DNA from: Anaerostipes sp.
GTDB taxonomy: Bacteria > Bacillota > Clostridia > Lachnospirales > Lachnospiraceae
Direction: 5' to 3'
NCBI GenBank assembly: GCA_028704435.1
Contig: JAQWFL010000005.1
Span: 50,187-114,186 of the forward strand
Length of the DNA: 64,000 nt
The position numbers were made by a program, and so were the translations under genes. The notes under the pieces were generated by a model. It ran no database searches. It was not told the DNA's origin and saw only the letters and a program-made list of their open reading frames with translations. Shown here piece after piece: positions 1 through 6,994 of this stretch (the first letter of the stretch is position 1; each line of letters starts with the position of its first letter).

Positions 1-12
1 AGGAGTGTGCAG

Positions 13-222
13 ATGGAAAAACAAAAAATTGATAAAGCATTGCTAAATGTAAAAGAAGTAAGAGCATATCTTGGATTGGGAGATACAAAAACAAGAGAGT
101 TATTAAATAGCCCCAAGTCTACTTTTACTGTACGAATTGGTAATCGCTTATACGCAAATAAGAAAATGCTGGATAAATGGATTGATCAACAATCAAAAAA
201 GCAGCACAATATAAAACTTTAG
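13..222 (+). CDS. Excisionase-like small DNA-binding protein
   Basis: A 69-aa basic protein with a predicted winged-helix/helix-turn-helix fold of the Tn916 Xis or excisionase (HTH_17) type: an N-terminal 'LNVKEVRAYLGLG' recognition segment and a C-terminal 'RIGNRLYANKKMLDKWI' segment typical of the group. An AGGAG at 1-5 lies seven bases before ATG 13; the GTG at 7 is too close to it. It sits just upstream of a tyrosine integrase gene, the usual xis-int order, so it probably steered excision of an integrated element. Since the integrase is broken, it is probably an orphan. The assignment rests on size, motif and neighbour only. Confidence 0.7.
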   Translation: MEKQKIDKALLNVKEVRAYLGLGDTKTRELLNSPKSTFTVRIGNRLYANKKMLDKWIDQQSKKQHNIKL

Positions 223-314
223 CAAATTAACGTGTTGAATTTTCGGGAACAGTATGATATGATAGATGCATACCAAATGTAACCCGTTTTTCACACATGA
301 AAGGAAAACGAGTT

Positions 315-1516
315 ATGGGCAAAGATTTAAAAGGTAAAGAACTTGGAGTTGGATTATATCAGAGAAAGGATGGACGTTACGAAGCAAAGGCAACAATAAA
401 AGGAACAAAAATTAATATTTACGATTTTAATCTTGCATCGTTGAAGTGAAGATTTAAACAGGAGAAAGAAGAAGCGGAAAAAGGCATCGAGGCAAAATAT
501 AAGAATTACACATTAGAGGAATGGTTTAATGAGTGGTTCACAATTTATAAGGAACCATATATTAAGGAAACAAGTGTGTTCCCAATGATAAGCAAATTTA
601 ATAATACATTTGGAAGACTGCTTGGTGAGATGTGTATTCAGGATATTAAAAATTTCCATATTCAAAGTGCCATTACTACATTAAATAGTGAAGGTCGTGC
701 TTCATCCAGTATTAAGGATGCACTTGGAAATGTAACAAGATGTATGGAAGCAGCAAAGAATAATAATATAATTGCCGTTAATCCCTGTTTTGATATTAGA
801 CTTCCATGGCCGTCAAAAAAGAGACTGAGCAGATTTCTTAATCAGGAAGAACAAGAAAAATTTATGACAACAGCAGAGAACAACTGGTATTATGAAATGT
901 TTTATGTCATGTTTAATACTGGTCTTCGGGTTGGAGAGGTCGGCGGTCTGAAATGGTGTGATGTAGATTTTAATGAAAAATGCATTCATGTCAATCAGGC
1001 ATTAAGTACAAATTATGTGAAGGGTGTTAAGCATGAGAAATTGACAACTTTAAAAACACCTAATTCATATAGAAGAATTCCATTCATTGGAAATGTAGAA
1101 GAGATGCTTCGTAAACAGAAAGAAAAACAGAAACGTCTTAAAAAGAATCTTGGTGAAAGATATAGAGGCAAGGGAGATTTTGATAATCTGGTTTTCTGTA
1201 CAACGATGGGTTCTCCAATTACCAGGTATGTAGCCGAAAAAGAAATTAACAAAGTAGTTGACGCAATCAATTATGAAGAAACTTTTGTATCAGTAAAAGA
1301 GAATAGAGAACCACTTCCATTTGATAAAGTTTATTCTCATGCACTTCGACATACTTTCTGTAGTAGATGCTTTGAGAAAAAATCTCACCAAAAGTTGTAC
1401 AGCAGTTGATGGGACATGCACATTATTCTACAACGATTGACATCTATACACATATTACAGAAGATCAGATGGATGGGGAGTTGACTAAGCTGACAGAAAT
1501 CAGTTTGGAGACGTAA
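315..1516 (+). pseudogene. Tyrosine recombinase (Tn916/phage-type integrase), broken
   Basis: The frame starting at ATG 315 reads as an integrase with an N-terminal arm-binding region, a SAM-like core-binding domain and a C-terminal catalytic domain. It is interrupted by an in-frame TGA at 447-449 and by a one-base frameshift around 1380-1391. The first catalytic Arg lies in 'NTGLRVGEV', the box II residues in 'HALRHTFC', and, after the frameshift, 'VVQQLMGHAHYSTTIDIYTH' gives the late Gly-His and the nucleophilic Tyr, ending at TAA 1514-1516. All catalytic parts remain but not in one frame, so a functional full-length protein is not expected unless there is a sequencing error. It marks the end of a former integrative element. 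Confidence 0.85.
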
Positions 1517-1533
1517 TTACAGTCTTTATGCTC

Positions 1534-1676
1534 TTTACGAAAGGAAAATCTTCGTATAATAATAGACCAAAAAATTTACGAAGATTGAAAAAAGTCATAC
1601 GAAAGTAGAGACAGAAGTACAAATTTGTGGTATAAATGATTGAAAATCTTTACGAAGATCTCGTTTTCGTAAAAGT
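1534..1676. repeat. Cluster of TTTACGAA-type repeats downstream of int
   Basis: Six copies of an ACGAA/TTCGT core occur in 143 bases in both orientations: TTTACGAA at 1534, TTCGTATAA at 1551, TTTACGAAGATT at 1575, ATACGAAAG near 1598, CTTTACGAAGAT at 1648 and TTTTCGTAAAAG at 1663. Clustered short repeats next to an integrase are usually integrase arm-type or excisionase binding sites beside an attachment site. That role is inferred from position; no core att duplication was identified. Confidence 0.5.
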
Positions 1677-1761
1677 CAAATGTGTGATATGGCGTAGGGA
1701 TGATACAGCTTATGAAATCAACTGTTTCAAGCAACTATGGGGTTTAAAAAGTTGCAAAACA

Positions 1762-1873
1762 GATGGGTAAATAAGCAAAGTTTTCAATACAATTTAAATA
1801 TCAAATATTAAAGGCTCCAGAAGCCTTATAACACAGTATTCTCTAGTGATTATAAGGTTTTTGGGGTCTTTTT
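1762..1873 (+). repeat. Intergenic segment with dispersed repeats and hairpins
   Basis: This gene-free stretch holds a hairpin AAGGCT...AGCCTT at 1811-1827 and an 8-bp inverted repeat CCTTATAA/TTATAAGG (1824-1831, 1850-1857) followed by a T-rich run. Its left part (about 1762-1796, containing TAAGCAAAGTTTTC) recurs at 12220-12256, and its right part (1844-1873, starting TAGTGATTATAAG) recurs at 14628-14658. It could be a terminator plus remnants of element ends. No coding function is apparent. Confidence 0.4.
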
Positions 1874-1954
1874 CTATTCCAAAGGTAAAACAGCGGAAAT
1901 ATTGCTGAAAACCGTCTAAAACCGTTAAAAATCACTTCAAGTTGAGTATTACTG

Positions 1955-2140
1955 GTGCTAGGTTTCCAGGGCTTTTTCATGATGGTATGTGTGGCAATCT
2001 ACGCAGTGCTGGTAAACAGCATTACCGTAGCAGACAACGTTCATACCGCTATCTGGTCGATGGCAGCCTATACCGTTATCTTATGTTTCAGCCTGTTTAA
2101 GACAGGAACACTATCAAAATCAATCTTTAATGCACATTAG
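1955..2140 (+). pseudogene. C-terminal scrap of TrbL/VirB6-like conjugation protein
   Basis: About 61 codons encode two hydrophobic stretches and end in 'FKTGTLSKSIFNAH'. This resembles, from memory, the C-terminus of the multi-pass TrbL/VirB6-like protein of Tn1549/CTn-type conjugative elements. The usual protein is several hundred residues long; everything before 'LGFQGFFMMV' is missing and there is no convincing ribosome site, so this is a deletion remnant. It keeps its normal position just before a PrgI-family gene. Confidence 0.65.
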
Positions 2141-2151
2141 GAGGGAGCGTT

Positions 2152-2499
2152 ATGGCATATGTACCAGTGCCCAAGGACTTGTCAAAAGTCAAGACGAAGG
2201 TGGCACTTAATTTAACAAAAAGGCAGATTATCTGCTTTGTCCTTGCGGGTGTGTGCGGATTTCCAGTCTACTTTTTAACAAAATCAGTAATCGGAATAGA
2301 TGTGGCAGCGACTTTGATGGTCATTTTGATGCTGTCATTTTTCTTTTTGGCAATGTATGAAAAGGATGGGCTTGCCAGTGAAAAGGCAGAACGAAGTCAG
2401 GCGATGGATAAGGCAGAGGAGAAGCCTTCTATCATGGATACATTGAAAGAAAAAAAGAGGAGGCAATGCAGAGTGTGTCAGCACCGATGGGGAAAATGA
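2152..2499 (+). pseudogene. PrgI-family conjugation protein, chimeric and truncated
   Basis: Residues 1-75 match the PrgI/TcpF-like inner-membrane family of Firmicute conjugative elements: 'MAYVPVPKDLSKVKTKVALN' at the start, two membrane segments and 'FLAMYEKDG'. A GGGAGG site precedes ATG 2152. The remaining residues are charged and unlike PrgI, and the sequence can be followed in other frames past the stop, as 'APMGKMKTAEMEI' and 'GDLGNLIRTGFGKLAEPVH'. A deletion therefore seems to have fused the PrgI N-terminus to the tail of another mobile-element gene, followed by frameshifts. The VirB4-type ATPase gene that normally follows is absent. Confidence 0.65.
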
Positions 2500-2728
2500 A
2501 AACCGCAGAGATGGAGATTTAGGTAATCTAATCAGAACGGGCTTCGGGAAACTTGCGGAGCCTGTTCATTAAAGTTGAGTCAAAATGTGTGGATGATTAT
2601 GTGGTTTCAAAGAAGGCATACAAGATTGTATCTTGATGGCGGTATAAAGATAGATGCAGAGGATTCATTAGAATTATGGCAATATGTTTGAACCATCGAA
2701 TCCGAATTTAGGTGTTCAAAGGAAATTA
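2500..2728 (+). other. Degenerate mobile-element tail, no intact gene
   Basis: The first 70 bases carry a broken reading frame continuing the chimeric PrgI region and include a hairpin (GAACGGGCT...AGCCTGTTC near 2537-2570) without a T run. Nothing coding is recognised from 2571 to 2728. Confidence 0.4.
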
Positions 2729-2767
2729 GATGTAACTGTTGACTACACAAAAGCATGATGCTAAAAT
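2729..2767 (+). promoter_or_regulatory. Promoter and probable operator of the first Rrf2 gene
   Basis: TTGACT (2739-2744), a 17-bp spacer and TAAAAT (2762-2767) form a good sigma-A promoter. GATGTAAC (2729-2736) abuts the -35 box, exactly as GATGTAAC does at the cupin promoter 550 bases downstream. This suggests one regulator binds both, probably the Rrf2 protein encoded next. Confidence 0.7.
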
Positions 2768-2792
2768 ATTAAAAAAGAAGGGATGTGTATTA

Positions 2793-3236
2793 ATGCAGAT
2801 ATCAAGTAGATTTACAATAGCCATTCATATGCTTACCGCGATTGATGTCTTGAAGGATGATTATAAGATAACCAGTGATCTACTGGCATCCAGCGTTCAT
2901 ACGAATCCTGTTGTAATTAGGAGATTATTACAACAGCTAAAGGCGGCAGATCTTATCGATGTGAAAAGAGGAAGTGGTGGAACTACATTAAAAAAGAATC
3001 CATCAGATATCACATTATTAGATATATATCGAGCAGTGGATTGTATAGAGAAAGGAGATTTGTTTCGCTTTCATGAGGAACCGAATGAATTATGTCCGGT
3101 AGGAAGAAATATTCACACTGTCCTGGACGATAAACTGATAAAGATGCAAAGAGCATTAGAAAATGAAATGGCGCAGACAACCCTTGCGGATATACTGGAA
3201 GAAACAAAAGCTTTAATTACCAAAGAACAGAAGTAA
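2793..3236 (+). CDS. Rrf2-family transcriptional regulator (YwnA-like)
   Basis: A 147-aa Rrf2 winged-helix regulator. 'SRFTIAIHMLTAID' and 'VVIRRLLQQLKAADLIDVKRGSGG' are the helix-turn-helix and wing, followed by the family signature 'DITLLDIYRAVD'. One cysteine is conserved, in 'NELCPVGRNI'. The three-cysteine iron-sulfur motif of IscR/NsrR is absent, so a YwnA-type protein sensing thiol or redox state is more likely than a cluster sensor. ATG 2793 follows AAGAAGGG; the upstream TTG at 2739 is part of the -35 box and cannot be the start. A terminator follows directly. Shared promoter motifs suggest it represses itself and the cupin gene. Confidence 0.85.
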   Translation: MQISSRFTIAIHMLTAIDVLKDDYKITSDLLASSVHTNPVVIRRLLQQLKAADLIDVKRGSGGTTLKKNPSDITLLDIYRAVDCIEKGDLFRFHEEPNELCPVGRNIHTVLDDKLIKMQRALENEMAQTTLADILEETKALITKEQK

Positions 3237-3241
3237 CATAA

Positions 3242-3272
3242 ATCCCATCTAGAAAAGGTGGGATATTTTTTT
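3242..3272 (+). terminator. Intrinsic terminator after Rrf2 gene
   Basis: The stem ATCCCATCT/AGGTGGGAT (one G-T pair) is followed by ATTTTTTT, five bases after the Rrf2 stop codon. Confidence 0.85.
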
Positions 3273-3282
3273 GAATTCTTTT

Positions 3283-3346
3283 GATGTAACCGTTGACATT
3301 ACATTAAAAACATGATACTCTCTTTATTGTAATCAAGACAGTTACA
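3283..3346 (+). promoter_or_regulatory. Cupin promoter with two Rrf2-like operators
   Basis: TTGACA (3293-3298), a 17-bp spacer and TACTCT (3316-3321). Two imperfect palindromes of the form TGTAAY-N7-RTTACA are visible: TGTAAC/ATTACA at 3285-3303, overlapping the -35 box, and TGTAAT/GTTACA at 3328-3346, just downstream of the -10 box. The left site resembles the one before the Rrf2 gene. Placement suits repression. Confidence 0.7.
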
Positions 3347-3369
3347 TTAGAAAAATGGAGGTAATTGAT

Positions 3370-3720
3370 ATGAGTAACTTTAGCAAAATGAGTGTACCTA
3401 ACGAGGCAAGAGTGGAGCTTCATGATCAGATTGGCTTGACAGGAGCAGAAGTAAGTATTAACAATCTTCCTGCAGGAGCAAGTGTTCCTTTTGTTCATGC
3501 CCACAAACAGAATGAAGAAATCTATGTTATTTTATCCGGTAAAGGAAAAATGAATGTAGATGGAGAAGAAACCTTACTTACAGCAGGCGATTGGGTTCGT
3601 ATTTCTCCAGAAGGCAAGAGACAATTTTTTGCGGCAGATGATAGTGCCATTAGTTTTGCTTGTATTCAGGTAAAAGCAGGTTCTTTGGAAGGTTACACAA
3701 GAGACGATGCAATCATGTAA
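3370..3720 (+). CDS. Small single-domain cupin protein
   Basis: A 116-aa cupin_2 protein. Residues about 35-95 form the conserved barrel, with 'HAHKQNEEIYVILSGKGKM' (metal-binding His/His/Glu) and 'GDWVRISPEGKRQFF' as the two cupin motifs. ATG 3370 is used: GGAGG at about 3357-3361 gives a seven-base spacing, while ATG 3355 overlaps the ribosome site. Substrate is unknown; proteins of this kind are often small dioxygenases, isomerases or sensors. It is a single-gene unit with its own promoter and terminator and appears controlled by the neighbouring Rrf2 protein, so a redox- or stress-linked role is possible. Confidence 0.85.
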   Translation: MSNFSKMSVPNEARVELHDQIGLTGAEVSINNLPAGASVPFVHAHKQNEEIYVILSGKGKMNVDGEETLLTAGDWVRISPEGKRQFFAADDSAISFACIQVKAGSLEGYTRDDAIM

Positions 3721-3750
3721 AAAACGAAAAACAGCAGACAGATGAATGTA

Positions 3751-3787
3751 AAAAAGTGGTTAGAAGAAAATTCTAATCACTTTTTTT
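3751..3787. terminator. Bidirectional terminator between convergent genes
   Basis: AAAAAGTGGTTAGAA and TTCTAATCACTTTTT form a stem flanked by A and T runs, so it works in both directions between the cupin gene and the reverse-strand Rrf2 gene. Its right arm overlaps the last codons of the Rrf2 gene. Confidence 0.85.
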
Positions 3788-4195
3788 GTCGAAGTTATCA
3801 ATAATATTTTTTAATGTAATCCCACACATCTCTTTTTCAGCAGAAGTCTGAATCTGATTATAAAAATCCTGAATAGCATATTGGATATTCACTCCGATGC
3901 CACATTCGGGATTGGTGTGGGTATCCAAATGTAAAAGGGGTTTGTCTCCTTCAATCGCTTTGTATATTTCCAGTAATGTGATTTCTTCCGGATTTCTTGA
4001 GAGCGATGGTGTGGCATGTCCATGTACACTCTCAATTATGTTTGCTTTTTTGAGCAAACCCATAATCTGACGGACAAATCCCGCATTTGTTTGTATGCTG
4101 GTAGCGAAAGCTGCACTGGTCATAGTTTCCAGTGGATTGATTGCTATCAGGACAAGGATATGTATGGCATCGCTTAGTTTCGTTGAATATTTCAT
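3773..4195 (-). CDS. Second Rrf2-family regulator, divergent from sirtuin operon
   Basis: A 140-aa Rrf2 protein: 'STKLSDAIHILVLIA' and 'NAGFVRQIMGLLKKANIIES' form the DNA-binding part, then 'EITLLEIYKAIEG'. The conserved cysteine lies in 'NPECGIGVN', with another in 'EKEMCGIT'; no three-Cys cluster motif is present, so thiol sensing is more likely than Fe-S. On the reverse strand AAGGAG precedes ATG at 4195; the TTG at 4213 lies upstream of that site. It is divergently transcribed from the four-sirtuin/NAD operon and the two promoters overlap, so it is the obvious candidate regulator of that operon. Its operator differs from that of the first Rrf2 gene, suggesting a separate signal. Confidence 0.85.
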   Translation of the reverse strand: MKYSTKLSDAIHILVLIAINPLETMTSAAFATSIQTNAGFVRQIMGLLKKANIIESVHGHATPSLSRNPEEITLLEIYKAIEGDKPLLHLDTHTNPECGIGVNIQYAIQDFYNQIQTSAEKEMCGITLKNIIDNFDKKSD

Positions 4196-4215
4196 AAAGA
4201 ACTCCTTTTTCAATA

Positions 4216-4269
4216 GATGTTAAAAATATAATAACATCCATTGACAAAACAGTCAAGAGATGATATTCT
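4216..4269. promoter_or_regulatory. Overlapping divergent promoters and Rrf2 operator
   Basis: Forward: TTGACA (4241-4246), 17 bp, TATTCT (4264-4269), driving the sirtuin operon. Reverse: TTGACT (4256-4251), 17 bp, TATTAT (4233-4228), driving the Rrf2 gene. The two -35 boxes interlock as an inverted repeat TTGAC-N6-GTCAA. A perfect palindrome GATGTTA-N9-TAACATC (4216-4238) covers the reverse -10 box and lies just upstream of the forward -35. One bound protein could therefore control both directions. Confidence 0.8.
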
Positions 4270-4314
4270 TCATAGAAGTAAATATAATAATAACAACAAA
4301 AAAGAGGTACAATC

Positions 4315-5169
4315 ATGAAATATGAAAAGAAAATAGAAGAGCTGATAACAAGAATCAATGAAGCAGATGCAATTATAATTGGTGCAGGCTCGGGAATGTC
4401 TGCTGCAGCCGGATTTCGATTCTATTATGAAAGAGATGAAATGTTTGTAGAACATTTTGGAGAGTTTGAGAAAAAATATCATTATCATAATGCCTTTGAT
4501 GCTGGTTATTACCGATATCGTACATCAGAGGAACGATGGGCGTTGTATTCAAGAATGATTTGCACGATTCTTGATGCGGAGACAGGTGAACCTTACAGGG
4601 ATTTGGATAAGATTCTGAAGGATAAGTGCTTTCATATTTTGACAACAAATCAGGATACACAATTTACGCACATTTATCCAGATGAAAAAATTAGTGCAAT
4701 ACAGGGTGATTGGAGATATTTGCAGTGTAGTAGAAGATGCCATGATCAGATATATCCATCATCTGAGATTATGCATAAAATGAATGAAAATATCAATGAA
4801 GAGCTTGCAATACCAACAGAATTGATTCCACGTTGTCCAAAATGTGGTGCAGAAATGGAACCATGGATTCGCTCATATGTATTCCTGGAAGGAAAGAAAT
4901 ATCAGGAAGAACATGAAAAGTGGCAGCAATTTGTCGTTGATCATCAGAATGATAATATTCTTTTTCTGGAGTTAGGCGTTGGACGAATGACACCTATGTT
5001 CATACAGGAACCTTTTTGGAATCTGACCCATCAGTTACCAAATGCATATTATATTACCATTAATCCTAAAGATGCGATTCTTCCAAAAGAACTAAGTAAA
5101 AAAGGACTTGCGATACATGATGATATTGCAAAAGTGTTAAAAGAAGTTACAGAAAGGATGGCAGAGTAA
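4315..5169 (+). CDS. SIR2-family protein, class M (SirTM)-like, paralog 1
   Basis: A 284-aa sirtuin. The NAD-binding Rossmann motif is 'GAGSGMS' (23-29) and the substrate/NAD motif 'TTNQD' (110-114). Where classical deacetylases have the catalytic His this protein has Gln130 in 'IQGDW'. Zn ligands are Cys138/Cys142 and Cys174/Cys177. Gln for His and the TTNxD/QGD pair are hallmarks of class M sirtuins (SirTM), known as protein ADP-ribosyltransferases, so ADP-ribosyl transfer or NAD hydrolysis is more likely than deacetylation. It opens a seven-gene operon. The usual SirTM partners (macrodomain protein, GcvH-like protein, lipoate ligase) are absent here. Paralog 2 starts directly after its stop. 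Family is sure; reaction is inferred. Confidence 0.85.
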   Translation: MKYEKKIEELITRINEADAIIIGAGSGMSAAAGFRFYYERDEMFVEHFGEFEKKYHYHNAFDAGYYRYRTSEERWALYSRMICTILDAETGEPYRDLDKILKDKCFHILTTNQDTQFTHIYPDEKISAIQGDWRYLQCSRRCHDQIYPSSEIMHKMNENINEELAIPTELIPRCPKCGAEMEPWIRSYVFLEGKKYQEEHEKWQQFVVDHQNDNILFLELGVGRMTPMFIQEPFWNLTHQLPNAYYITINPKDAILPKELSKKGLAIHDDIAKVLKEVTERMAE

Positions 5170-6000
5170 ATGGATCAGTATACACAGATTATGAACATCA
5201 TAAAAGATGCAGATGCAATACTAATTGGAGCAAGTAATGGATTTTCCATTTCAGAAGGTCTTCATATATTTGCTGATAATCAGGAATTTGAAACTGTATT
5301 TGGAGAATTTAAACAAAGATATAGAATTCGAAACATTTTAGATGGAATGTTTGCAAAGTGGCCATCAAAGGAGGTTCATTGGGAGTTCCTTAGCCGATTA
5401 ATTGATCATTACAGTATAGGATATACAGGAAGTCCGAACACAGATGCTTTGAAACAGATTATTGGTAACAAACCATATTTTTTCGTGACATCAAATGGAG
5501 AGAATCATTTTGAACTGGCAGGGTTTGACGCAGATCGAATCTACGAAATAGAAGGAAACTGGAAATATATGGAATGTCAGGAGCATTGCTGTGAACAACT
5601 CTATGAAGTGTATCCGGTGATTGAAGAGATGGTAAAAGCAGATAAAATTGGAAAAGATGCAACGGATTTTATCCCGAAATGTCCTCTTTGTGGAGGGGAT
5701 ATGGAGATTCATATGCCACAGCATCATTTCGTGCCCTATGATCAGGAAAAACAGGATCAGTATCAGAAATTTGTAAAGGACTATCATAATAAAAAACTGG
5801 TCATTCTGGAACTGGGGGTTGGCTGGAGAAATCAACTGATAAAAGCTCCATTTATGAGGTTGGCAGCACAGGAACCAGAGGGAACTTATATTACCATCAA
5901 CAGAGGAGAAATATACATTCCAGAAGAAATCCAGGATAAATCATTTGGATTGGATGGAGATATGACAGAAATACTGAAACAATTGGCAGAAACCATGTAA
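5170..6000 (+). CDS. SIR2/SirTM-like paralog 2, divergent active site
   Basis: A 276-aa sirtuin-fold protein starting at the base after the previous stop (TAA ATG), hence translationally coupled. The glycine motif is 'GASNGFS' (20-26). The substrate motif reads 'TSNGE' (107-111) instead of TTNxD. The catalytic Gln position is Glu128 in 'IEGNW', and the following Asp is Asn130. Zn cysteines are kept at 136/140 and 171/174, and the 'LELGVG' strand is intact, so the fold should be preserved while three active-site positions differ from its three neighbours. It may be a partner subunit or have altered chemistry. It is not a decayed gene: length and frame are intact. Confidence 0.8.
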   Translation: MDQYTQIMNIIKDADAILIGASNGFSISEGLHIFADNQEFETVFGEFKQRYRIRNILDGMFAKWPSKEVHWEFLSRLIDHYSIGYTGSPNTDALKQIIGNKPYFFVTSNGENHFELAGFDADRIYEIEGNWKYMECQEHCCEQLYEVYPVIEEMVKADKIGKDATDFIPKCPLCGGDMEIHMPQHHFVPYDQEKQDQYQKFVKDYHNKKLVILELGVGWRNQLIKAPFMRLAAQEPEGTYITINRGEIYIPEEIQDKSFGLDGDMTEILKQLAETM

Positions 6001-6022
6001 AGAGGAATGATTGGAGAAAAAA

Positions 6023-6994
6023 ATGAGCTTTTATGAAAATATTGTCATGCAGACACAAATGAATTATTCAAGACACTATAGCCGCTATGCTGCAGGAGAT
6101 ACAGTGGTAGAATTGAGTAAAAAGACACCACTTATTTACGAAGAGCAGATTCAAAAAGTTGCAGATAAAGTGAAAGAAGCAGAGTGTATTATTGTGGGAG
6201 GAGCTTCTGGATTATCCGCAGCAGGAGGTGGTGATTTCTATTATGAGGACACACCATCTTTTCGTGAGCACTTTGGAAAATATGCAAAAAAATATGGATT
6301 CAAGGGAGCCTTCTCAGGGATGATGTATCGCTTCTCCACACGTGAAGAGTACTGGGGATATCTTGCTACATTTTTAAATGCAACACAGAACGCACCAGTG
6401 CGTAAACCTTATCAGGATTTGGATATGATTTTACAAGGAAAGGATTTTCATATTCTTACAACAAATCAGGATACTCAATTTGTAAAGATGTATCCTGAGG
6501 ACAAAGTCAGTGAAATTCAAGGAGACCATCGCTTTTTCCAATGCTCGAACTGTTGTACAGATGATACGTGGGATGCTATTTTACCAGTAAAGCAAATGAT
6601 GGAAGCAATGGGAGAAAATACAAGTGTGTCAACGGAACTGATTCCTCACTGCCCACATTGTGGAGCAGAAGCTTTTCCATGGGTGCGTGGATATGGCAAT
6701 TTCCTTCAGGGAAAAAAGTATGACAATGAATATCAGAAAATCTCAAAATATATTCAGAAAAATATGGATAAGAAAATACTGTTTATTGAATTAGGCGTGG
6801 GAAGAATAACGCCAATGTTTATTCAGGAACCGTTTTGGTATCTGACAGAAAACATGAAAGATGCGTATTATATCTCCGTAAATGCACAGTATGATTTTCT
6901 ACCAAAACAAATAGAAGAAAAAGGAATGTCTATACTGGGGGACATTGCGAAAGTTCTGGAGGCTGTAAAAGACAGAATGAGCGATGAGTATTGA
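6023..6994 (+). CDS. SIR2-family protein, class M-like, paralog 3
   Basis: A 323-aa sirtuin with an N-terminal extension of about 40 residues relative to paralog 1. Motifs: 'GGASGLS' (59-65), 'TTNQD' (146-150), Gln166 in 'IQGDH', Zn cysteines Cys174 with Cys177 or Cys178 and Cys210/Cys213, and 'IELGVGRITPMFIQEPFW', nearly identical to paralog 1. The start is ATG 6023 with GGAG six bases upstream; the TTG at 6011 lies within that ribosome site. The active-site pattern predicts NAD-dependent ADP-ribosyl chemistry as for SirTM. Its stop overlaps the start of paralog 4 by 11 bases. The N-terminal extension matches no domain recognised here and may set target or partner choice. Confidence 0.85.
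   Translation: MSFYENIVMQTQMNYSRHYSRYAAGDTVVELSKKTPLIYEEQIQKVADKVKEAECIIVGGASGLSAAGGGDFYYEDTPSFREHFGKYAKKYGFKGAFSGMMYRFSTREEYWGYLATFLNATQNAPVRKPYQDLDMILQGKDFHILTTNQDTQFVKMYPEDKVSEIQGDHRFFQCSNCCTDDTWDAILPVKQMMEAMGENTSVSTELIPHCPHCGAEAFPWVRGYGNFLQGKKYDNEYQKISKYIQKNMDKKILFIELGVGRITPMFIQEPFWYLTENMKDAYYISVNAQYDFLPKQIEEKGMSILGDIAKVLEAVKDRMSDEY

Noticed and set aside
2537..2570. Terminator after the PrgI remnant
   Set aside because: The hairpin has a mismatch and no T run, and the stretch reads as degraded coding sequence.
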